From positions 992,001-1,056,000 of the forward strand of contig WOFQ01000002.1 of assembly GCA_012184525.1 (NCBI GenBank): a stretch of DNA of 64,000 bases. Direction: 5' to 3'. Made by a program: the position numbers and the translations under genes. Every line of letters starts with the position of its first letter. Position 1 is the stretch's first letter. Below, in pieces: positions 55,901-64,000 of this stretch. Source of the stretch: Xenoacremonium recifei (lineage: Eukaryota > Ascomycota > Sordariomycetes > Hypocreales > Nectriaceae). The notes beneath the pieces are model-generated. The model saw only the letters and a program-made list of their open reading frames with translations. It was not told where the DNA came from and ran no database searches.

Positions 55901-56736
55901 AAGCTGGAACAGGAAACATACCCAGATGGGGGGATTCTGCGATGATAGATAGCAGCAGTGGGGATGCCATCGACGACCGCTTGGAGCCACAGAGAGGGAA
56001 ACTCAGAAGATGTGAGGGAGATGAGACGAGATGGTGGGAGGGAGCAGCAGTTCACTTCCGTCCATCCACGGCAAAACGCAGCGTGGCCAACGTAAAAGCA
56101 AATGTAAGACGAAATGAAATCACCGACTTACTTTAGTGGCGTAGGTTCCGCGGCGGCGGCGGCTGGCATTGCAGCAGCTTCTGCGGGTACGGTAGCATTA
56201 GCATTAGTATGAGTGTTAGCAGCATTGCTGCTGCGGCTGGTGTCATCACGGCCGGTGCTGGCGGCACGGGCAGCGTTTGCGCTGGCAGAATCAGCATTGG
56301 GCGCAGCGTTGCTGATGCTGCTATTGCTACTGAAGCTGTGACGGCCGCCCTCGGGCTTGATGCCGTTGCTGGGCACGGGCGGCGAGAGCGGTGGCGGTCG
56401 GGGGCCAGAGGCTGAAGTGGGCGCGGAGACGGGAGCGTTGGCCGCCGTTGACGCCGCCGAGGGCGACTGCGATGCAGGCCTGTTGACAGAGCTGCTGTTG
56501 GCCATGGTGCTGGAGGCCGGTGGCGAGGCCGTGGGAGCTCTAGTTGCTGGTGGTGGTGGTGGTGGCTTGGAGGTGGCAGGGGTTGTGCTTGGTGCTGACA
56601 CTGCCGGTGCTGGTGCTGCTGCTGGTGGTCGAGCTGAGCCCGGAGCTGGTGATATGGACTTGGATTTGTTGATGGACTCGGACGGTGGTGGCGCAACCGA
56701 CGGCTCCTTGGCCTTCTCGGCCTCGACGCTATCCAT
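52998..56736 (-). CDS. Nuclear-looking protein with duplicated GHW module; long intron
   Basis: Best model: exon 1 56736-56132 and exon 2 54960-52998, 855 aa. The donor (gtaagtcgg) and acceptor (ctaatcactgcttacag) are strong, and the phases match (PTPLK joined to PINGNG), leaving an unusually long intron of 1171 bp. Exon 1 encodes a Ser/Ala/Pro-rich disordered region. Exon 2 has a basic patch (KRKR) and then two similar modules: VVVGHWRDSPAPDDKIKHAV and RILLGHWKLSSESIPRDRHA, each followed by FIDVRDRLR- or ILGQNDMFR-like strands and a Trp-containing segment (GGSWVTFE, GALWIAYE). An Ala-rich coiled coil and a conserved C-terminus follow. Function unknown. If the intron is rejected, an ATG at 54998 gives 666 aa. 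Confidence 0.75.
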
Positions 56737-59700
56737 GTCGGGATGGATGCGATGCGCTGGCAGTGAGCGATGTAAGATGATGCGATGCGATGCGATGCGA
56801 TGCGATGATGCGTGCGCGCCTCTGAAAGCCGTCCCGCGATATTTGTACTGTACTGTACGTATCCGTACGGACGGATGATACCTGGCGTCGCTCAGTCGGG
56901 ATGCGCGGCCGGACCGGGAGCGAGCGCGACAAACAGCCGGGGTAAGTCAATAATACGACGAGAGAGGGAAAACGGCGACGCGCGCAGGTGAGGTGAGGCG
57001 GATGGGGATTGATTGATGTAAGCCGGGAGCTGAGACGGATGCGCGCGCGAGGGAAAAGAAAGGAAAAATTAAAATAAGGGTTCTCGCGAACTAGAAACGG
57101 TGGATGGATCGATGGAAATGGTCGCGCGCCGAGTGCAATTAACGGACTGGACTGGACGGATGGCAGTAGCAGTCATCAACCAGTCTTGCCTTCCAAGACA
57201 AGACAGACTGGACTGAGAGATGCGGAAGGGCAGGAATGACGGAGAACCAGGATGGAGACCCTGGTTGGCCGAGGATGATGGATCTGGGATTTCTGGAATC
57301 TGGAGCGCCGTGTCTGTCTCTCTTTTTTTTTTGCTCTCTGACCAGGGCTGGAGACGGGGATGGGCCGGGTGTTGTGGGATCTTTAGAGTGCGAAAGGGCC
57401 CGTAGGCAACTGTCCGAAGATTACAGGTTGCCTTGGGACAAAGAGAGAGTCGCTTGTCGTTGACTGATGATGGTGATCCGGCGACCAGGGTCGGGTCGGA
57501 GGAGAACGGGAAAAGTGCAAGAAAGCGAGGCGAGGAGAAAAGAGATTATTAGCTGCGCGGTGCAGAAGGGGGGGGTTGATAGGTAAGTAAGTTGTAAGTT
57601 GCAGGGGGGAAGGGAATGAGAGCGAGAGACGTGTTTTAGTTGCCCAACGAGGGAGATCAACTGACGATGGCTGATGGTTTGAGCCTGGCTAATAAGGAAC
57701 TCAGTGACAAGAGCTGAGCTACCTGGTTCATGTGCCCGGCATCATTGGCTCGAGACTCGCCAGTTGCAGGTTTGGCAGGCAACTTACTACGGAATAAGTT
57801 TCGACTCGCTGCTAAGGTCCCTAGCCAGGGATAACTTTAGTACAGAACAGCACAAGCACGGCAACCCTGGCCTGCCCTGCCCTGGTCGTCTGCGATTGGG
57901 GGCTGCTGCGGCGGCTGATTGCTGTATCCATGCTAATGTGCCATTCATCTTTTTTAAGTTTCGCCCGTGATAATTGCAGGCCATTCATCCATTCCCCTCC
58001 CAGGATATGCCGGCATCAGCCATCCATCACTCACTCGGCCTCTGCCACAACTGAACTCAACGCTTGAGGCAGACAGACGAACGAACCAACAGAGCAACAA
58101 ACTCGCGCTATCCTGGCCCAGCCCAGCCAACGGCCCAGCCAGAAATTCAATAGTAGCGGCACACCCCTCCCTAACCCCCCCGTTCCATTTGCCAATTACG
58201 ACGTGTGTTGCGCCAAGCGCTCGACTGGGTTGCGACCGCGAGTGATGACACGACTGGGCTTGATGATAGGACGGCCCAGTGCCCCTTTAGGTTGTGCCCC
58301 CCGCAAATCGTATCGCGGCTGGACGTTCGAGGCGCACCAGAAGCCAGCCTGGAATCCGCCCGGGCAGGCCAGATGATGCTTTTGACACTCAATCGCGAGA
58401 CTGTGAAGGGGCTAGACACTGCCCGGCTTCTGTGACGCTCTCTGCCAGACACTGTTTTGCGAGATCACACACATGCAGGCCGGGGGGAGGGGGAGGCTGC
58501 TGCTGTCCCAAAGAAAGCATGAGAGTCTACAGCCACGCCACGCCACCTGCACGCCCATGCGTTTGCTTGTGCGCATATGTACTCCATAATACGTACGTAT
58601 GTACAGTAAGCCTTTTTGGCTGGAGGGAACTTTATTATCAACCTACCTACCGACCTACCTAACCCTTGTGTGTTTGCCCAAAGTACCTCCGGACACTCAA
58701 ACAGGAGGGATAGAGACTTTCAGCGCGAGCCAAGCCAAAGAGGAGCATATCATACTCGAGCTACGGCTAAAAAAGAAGGAAGGCCTTGTCGTCGTTGACG
58801 GGCCCGAATTTATCCATCTCGTTACCTTGGCCATCTGTCGAGACCAGGGCACGGGACAACTCGACAGACAGACAGACTCAAATGTGCAAAAACTGCCGAG
58901 GCCCGGTCACTCTCCCCGTGATGCAGGTCGCAAGCCCGACACAGACCCCCGATCTCGATAGGCGTGGAGCGTGGACAGCTGGTGTTTAATGAATGGTGGC
59001 AACCCTGACAAGTGGCCCGTTTGCCCATGGTTGCGCTACCAATCCGGTTTCGTCTAAACCGTTTCCGCCCATCATTGATTACGGGCTGACAGAGTCGAAG
59101 AACGCTGCAAGCGCTGACACAGCACCGTGCCGCGCCCTCTATGTATAGAAATCTGTCCTCGTCGCGGCAGTGCTGAAGGATGAGCCTCGCTGGACAGCAG
59201 TCGCATGTTCCTGTTTCCCGTTCCATGACTCAACCAAACCTGCAATCAACCACCATGGCGCTATTGCTCGAGATCAGATGTCCCAGTTGCCAGTTTCGCC
59301 CACACGTCGCGGACGGCGGGGCCCCCTATCGGCCCATTCCCTCCAATAGCTGCGCTCTTGGTTGGCTTGTTGCGTTTACCAGGTTCAGGTCCAGCAGTAC
59401 TAGCCACAAACACTCCAGCACAAGAGTGCAGTGCCAATCAACCAACACCGTGTATCGCGTCAAAGTTCCTCTGTCGCAGACTCAGACGGATCGTGTCAAT
59501 CATGAGGAACTAAATGGCGAATGGAAGGTAACTCTAGCCTGATATCGCCTTGCTTACGGGTACGTTTGTGTTGCCGACGCATTACGGAGTTTAATACCGG
59601 CCTTCCGGAATAGGTACTTGGAAACAACACAGTGTTTCATCATCCGTCATTGACACGGTGAAGCTGAAGCTGAGTCTCTTGGCCGCCGTATCAACAGTTG

Positions 59701-60633
59701 TCCTTTGAGACAAGCAGCATCGCCGACCGATCCCGAACCCTTCCAATGCTAAGAAGCGCCAACAACGCGCAATTAATTCCCTCACGAAAAAAAGCCTCTT
59801 TTCTTCCCGCCCCCCTTTTCGAAACACTTTCTTTGTTCCCGCCAACAAAAACAGTTCCCATCCCTTCCGGCCTAGGTCGAGTCCGCTCGCCAAAACCGCC
59901 TATCCGAATCTGGTGCAACTGTGCCCAACCCCAGCCCGTGTCTCGCCGGCGTTTGCCCTGCTTCGCTGATGAAGATGCTGTAAGAAGTTGGAGTACGTAC
60001 TTTTAATCATGGTGAAACGCCGCGCTGGTTGTACGCGGTTGCGAGTGGTTGAAGCATGAGGCACCTCGTCATGCCCTCGCGTTAGCACAACATTATGCAA
60101 GCACCAGCATGCGACGCGCAATGACTCGATGTGCATGAGAGGCGTCCGGTCTGGACACAGCCCTGAACTTTGCCGATGTGCCGTTTCCCAGTTTCCGTTG
60201 TGTCTCTCGCCTGATCTTGATCTCGAAGCCAATCCTGGTTCAACTCGAGTCCTCCCTCCGGGTCTCGGTCACCAGCATTATGCTGAGGCCGCCTCGCAAA
60301 CATCCTTCACAACCGATTTAATTACCCGTCAATCTGGAAATTGCGACGTAACTCGTATACGAGCTTCTGATTCTGTGACATGAATGAAGTATCAGGTAAA
60401 GCGGTCCCCTAACGAGACTATGGCGTACACTGCGGCTTGTCATTGGATCATCCCGGCTAGCGAAGCCATCCACGGGCCATGATCGCCTGCTGCAATGCCA
60501 ATCAACTCTCGTTGAGGTCTGAAGGCTCGACAAAAAATCCCGGCAAGGGCCTTGATAGTCTGATGGTGGCTTGCACAGGCGTAAGGGATTGGTCTTGTTT
60601 GGTGTCATGTCTCATTCATCTCTATTCGGCGCA
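56737..60633. other. 3.9 kb stretch without recognised genes
   Basis: Upstream of the GHW-module gene and downstream of SEN54. It holds the GATGC microsatellite at its left edge, short purine- or T-rich tracts, and many overlapping frames without domains or splice partners. I find no tRNA, 5S or coding gene. Confidence 0.45.
56779..56807. repeat. (GATGC)n microsatellite in a 5' leader
   Basis: Five perfect 5-bp units plus a partial one, about 43 bp before the start codon of the GHW-module gene, so probably within its promoter or 5' UTR. Confidence 0.9.
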
Positions 60634-62016
60634 TCAACGGCCTCGACCTCGACCGCCGCGACCCCTGCCCTGGCCACGACCACCCCGGCCTCCCCCGCGA
60701 CCGCCCTTCTTCCCACCTCTTGGGCCTCTGCCGCTATCAAATCGCCCATACAGTGCCTCCTCACTGAAAGCACCCTCGCCAAATCTCATAAAGTTGACGA
60801 GTCCTCGATCTACAATCGCAACCAGCACATTCCTGTAACCATGCTTTAGTCGCTGGTACATTCTGCCGTTGCCTTGCAACTTGTCAGCAGGCGGATCGAA
60901 TGGCGTCGACTCAAGCAACGCCTCAATCTGTTCAAACGTAGGCAGATATGAGTCATCGGCCTCGACGACTGCGATTCGGAAGTCTGGAGGCGGTGGATTC
61001 TTCTTTGTGAATGGTGCTCCGCCCGACTTCCAAACGTGCCAGAAAACTTTGTATGGCTCTTCTGGGGGGTGCACTACAGGCGGTGTAGGCAGCGGCTTAT
61101 GCCGTGGAAGAAGAGCCAGCTGTTGGTAAATTGGCTTGTAGGCGCGATATAAACCGGGTTGGACGAGGGGTCCAGACGGCTTCTGCCTGGGTCGTGCATC
61201 TGGCTTGACCAGTGAGAAAAGCCATTGCCACAACGTCTTTGACTCTGTTGTATCGGAGTCTGCAGATTGTGTTTCAGGCGCCCGTAGAACGTAGAAGCCT
61301 GCCCGTTTGAGGTGCGAGTAGACTTGATACTTCGGTAATGAAATCTTGCCCCTCTCTCCGTCATGTCCGATGAACAGGGCGTATGCAGCTTCGAGACTGA
61401 GGGGAAGTCCGGCTTCGAAATCGTCAGGTCCCAGCCCGACTTTCAAGGCCTCCTCGGCGCTGGTGCCTGTAGGGAGGAGTTCTTCGAGTTGCCGGTTGGG
61501 CCACCAGAGATCCATTGTCCCCCGTTCGAGAAGGAATATCGCCTCTTCAGGCAACAGCCATATGCGCCCAGCGCCGGCCCGGTCCATCTTCCCAAGCGCT
61601 CGCCCGATATCCTTCTGCCAGGTGCCTTTCTCATGCTCCATTATCACCACCCGATCCTGCAGAAATAGACCTTTGTGCTCCTGAGGTTCATCTGCGTCCG
61701 CCCACCAATCTGGGAAACACCAGCCTCTCAGCCATGCCTCCTCGCGATGCACTCTCGTATAACTCAATACGTCTTCCAGGACTCTGCGACTCGTCTCCAG
61801 CACGTTCTCTTGCGCCCTTGTCCCATGTGATTCAAAGTCCTTCTCGCCCTTTCTTATAGATTTGCTCGAAACATGTCCCTTTCCGAACATGGACATAAAG
61901 AGCTTGGTGTCGGTAGCATCATCGTCAAAATTATCTTCGCCGCCAGCAACCCCGCCCTTGTTTTGTGAGGGGAGCGCCCCTGCTGTATTCGGATCGTCGT
62001 CGTCATCGAAAGCCAT
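60634..62016 (-). CDS. SEN54: tRNA-splicing endonuclease subunit SEN54
   Basis: Structural subunit of the TSEN complex that cuts introns from pre-tRNAs. Intronless, 460 aa. After an acidic N-terminus, residues 50-150 match the SEN54 N-terminal domain: HGTRAQENVLETSRRVLEDV, then GTWQKDIGRALGKMDRAGAG and RIWLLPEEAIFLLERGTMDL. The middle contains AYALFIG and KYQVYSHLKRAGFYVLR, the endonuclease-fold strand region shared by SEN54. A Pro-rich stretch and the conserved VFWHVWKSGG and YRNVLVAIVDRGLVNFMRF follow. The C-terminus is an RGG/Lys-rich tail of some 35 residues, probably RNA-binding. Confidence 0.93.
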   Translation of the reverse strand: MAFDDDDDPNTAGALPSQNKGGVAGGEDNFDDDATDTKLFMSMFGKGHVSSKSIRKGEKDFESHGTRAQENVLETSRRVLEDVLSYTRVHREEAWLRGWCFPDWWADADEPQEHKGLFLQDRVVIMEHEKGTWQKDIGRALGKMDRAGAGRIWLLPEEAIFLLERGTMDLWWPNRQLEELLPTGTSAEEALKVGLGPDDFEAGLPLSLEAAYALFIGHDGERGKISLPKYQVYSHLKRAGFYVLRAPETQSADSDTTESKTLWQWLFSLVKPDARPRQKPSGPLVQPGLYRAYKPIYQQLALLPRHKPLPTPPVVHPPEEPYKVFWHVWKSGGAPFTKKNPPPPDFRIAVVEADDSYLPTFEQIEALLESTPFDPPADKLQGNGRMYQRLKHGYRNVLVAIVDRGLVNFMRFGEGAFSEEALYGRFDSGRGPRGGKKGGRGGGRGGRGQGRGRGGRGRGR

Positions 62017-63312
62017 AATTTTGGCTGCGGCGGGGGATCTGGACGGTGAAATTTGCAGCTCTAGCTATGATGATTCGACAAGTTCGATGGTTTGAGGGTT
62101 CTTTGTCGATTGGCGCAAGTTATCCCGCGACGATTAGCCAGTGGGGTACTTCTCGAGGAAAGGAGGTGGTTGTTGTTGATAGGTTCAAGTGAGGTTGAAA
62201 AGTTGGCGAGGCTGCGAAGCCTTGCGAATATGGGCGCCACAGCGCACAGCCACTTAGCTCAACTGAGGATTGCTTGTGACACGTGATTCGTTGTAATGCA
62301 GCATTTCACGTCAATATACCAGCGCAGATGCAAAAGCCATCAACCCCTCTAAAGACTCAAACTAGAAGTCTACGAGTTGTTGGAAATCCGTGGGTGCTTG
62401 TCACTTTGACCTTATACATCCAAATTCTAACTTTGCTTGTGCGGCGCATTGTTTAGCGGAGGTCCAATTTGAGCTCAGGCAGAGACCCCACTATGAGATC
62501 TTCAACCCATGACAGCTCCCAGCTGTGGGGTAGGTCAGTTACAAAATGAACTCCAGGCGACGACTGAGGTACAGTTGGAAAGACTCTTGACTGCGTGTTT
62601 CTTGCGGTAAAAACTCAGAAAGATTTTGAATAACATATAGTCTCTTCAGTTAGAAAATATGAAAGATGTGTAAAGACTATCTTGATAGGAGCTGTTGTTC
62701 ATGTGATTTAAAGGCAGAAATGTTGCCCCGCGCACCCATACGAGTATACCTCATTAAATAAACACCTGAGGCAAGAGTTATAGGGTGTTTCTAACATGTG
62801 GATCTGCCTTTCGACACAACTCGCTACATGTCTTGGAATATTTTCGCGAGTTTATATCAACTAGACCATAATTACCGCTCTGCAACCCGTTGCTCAACGG
62901 CAAATCTCCACGGGAATCAGATTTACTTACGCAACACAGAAAGTCGAGACCACGTAGCCTGGTGCCGCGCGTCAGGTTTCACGCCACCGGGAAGTTTCCT
63001 GAATCAGAGTCCATGTGAAAATTAACAGCACCTAGAGATATTGAGGATTGGCATATTGTGACCGAGAAGTATCTTTGGTAGCTGGAAAATGGGTTGCACT
63101 CATGTACAAGGACCTGCTGCAACGTATAAGACCACACTGCGGGCATGAAGAATATTGAATCATCATTCAATACTTATAAATAAACTAAGTGACTTACAGA
63201 CTTCTTGGTTCGATCTTTGAAATGGGTAAATTCAACGGCTGGGAGGCTAACTGGTTCGGGAAGCGGTCTAGCTTGACTGTATAGTCTACATTAGGTGGAG
63301 TTGGGCTATCAA
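62017..63312. other. Intergenic, SEN54 promoter to tRNA-Leu
   Basis: About 1.3 kb. The proximal 250 bp are the SEN54 promoter; the rest is AT-rich. No gene recognised. Confidence 0.5.
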
Positions 63313-63412
63313 GCGATATTGGCCGAGTGGTTAAGGCGTTGTGTTTAGGTCTCATCCACACCTAGAACCGCAATGGGCATCGCCCGCGCAGGTTCGAATC
63401 CTGTGTATCGCA
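63313..63412 (+). tRNA. tRNA-Leu (anticodon UAG) with 18-nt intron
   Basis: A 7-bp acceptor stem pairs GCGATAT with GTATCGC, followed by discriminator A. The A box is TGGCCGAGTGG, the B box GGTTCGAATCC, and there is a long variable arm (TGGGCATCGCCCGC), so it is a type II tRNA. The anticodon stem is TTGTG/CGCAA. The anticodon TAG is at 63346-63348. An 18-nt intron at 63350-63367, one base 3' of the anticodon, contains CCTA that can pair with the anticodon, the usual pre-tRNA architecture. A T-run terminator follows at 63419-63423. Discriminator A and the anticodon both indicate leucine. Confidence 0.95.
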
Positions 63413-64000
63413 TCTTTGTTTTTGCCATATTCCACGACTTTCATTTCTCCTTTTTTTGTTCTTCTCTTCTCTTCTTTTTGACTCCGTAGATAAATATCAG
63501 AGGGGGCTTCAAGTTGCTTTTATTTGATAAGCTTGAGTTGATCTACATCAAGCGAAACATTAGGTGGGCAGATCATTTCACCAAAGCATGGTAAACTTCC
63601 CGAGAAATCTTGAAATGTCTCGCTTGCTATATCAGCTGAGATTCAGATGGATGCCAAAGAGTCCGCAAAGTCCTATCTTATACACGGATCACCATCACTA
63701 GCTTTCCAAGCTATCCATTCGGTACACAATCCTGGACCGTGAGATGCAATATACCAAGTATTCCTTCTCTCGCGCACTTGCCCACTGCCTGTGCCCTGAT
63801 CGGGGTCAATCACCCTGCCTCCGGAACGCCGTTAATCATGTTCTCAACACCAGAATTCATCATCCATGCTTCGCCAAAACCCACTCGCGAAATCACCAAA
63901 AACCCCTCGTGTTAATGGGTATAACTTCCCTCCCTGTAGTCTACCCTGGCCGCGGCTCTGTGGCCGTCGGGGCGCTATTCGTCCTGGAACTTGAGCATTC
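63413..64000. other. Right end of window
   Basis: 588 bp after the tRNA. A pyrimidine-rich tract lies at 63440-63480. No gene is recognised. Confidence 0.5.

Noticed and set aside
58822..59226. 134-codon Cys-containing frame on the minus strand
   Set aside because: Cysteine spacing is irregular and no start context or splice evidence supports it.
1..64000. CRISPR arrays, phage, IS elements or bacterial operons
   Set aside because: None is present; gene structure is that of a filamentous fungus throughout.

Overview
This window is nuclear DNA of a filamentous ascomycete (Pezizomycotina, probably Sordariomycetes; I cannot name the genus). The evidence is many short GT-AG introns (46-117 bp) with CTAAC/CTAAT branch points, fungus-type gene families (GH72 glucanosyltransferase, CYP52-type P450, helo-like STAND/NLR, fungal ORC6, TBF1-type telomere protein), 5S rRNA genes outside an rDNA array, and an intron-containing tRNA-Leu. 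I see no transposon, CRISPR array, viral gene or bacterial-type operon. Most exon models were rebuilt by hand from splice sites and frame continuity, so exon ends are predictions.

Layout. 0-5.5 kb: i-AAA mitochondrial protease YME1, a Gre2-like extended SDR reductase, then three tandem 5S rRNA genes on the minus strand. 6-21.5 kb is an accessory-looking region: a large NB-ARC/TPR NLR-type protein, a CYP52-like P450, an alkaline ceramidase, an alpha/beta hydrolase, a single-pass membrane protein, a gene-poor 3.3 kb stretch, and a classical SDR with a GC-AG intron. 22-23 kb: a secreted Gly-rich repeat protein. 23.6-35.7 kb is a compact housekeeping block: ORC6, an SSP120-like EF-hand protein, TRM12/TYW2, PPG1 phosphatase, UPF3, a frameshifted fragment of splicing factor RSE1, an FMN split-barrel protein with a C-terminal membrane segment, and a coiled-coil protein. 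35.7-43.5 kb: a 3.5 kb stretch with one doubtful gene, a second coiled-coil protein, and a small protein made of tandem C-C-C-H units. 43.5-46.5 kb: a TBF1-like TTAGGG-binding factor. 47.7-50.5 kb: a GPI-type Cys-rich protein whose frame is broken by a TAG, and a GH72 glucanosyltransferase. 53-56.7 kb: a nuclear-looking protein with a duplicated GHW-containing module and a likely 1.17 kb intron. 60.6-62 kb: tRNA-splicing endonuclease subunit SEN54. 63.3 kb: tRNA-Leu(UAG).

No single pathway spans the window. Two loose themes are RNA biology (UPF3, TRM12, SEN54, tRNA-Leu, 5S genes, RSE1 remnant) and lipid or xenobiotic metabolism (CYP52, ceramidase, hydrolase, two SDRs). The most unusual observations are the 5S trio, the RSE1 pseudogene, the exon-matched zinc-module gene, the in-frame TAG and the long intron.
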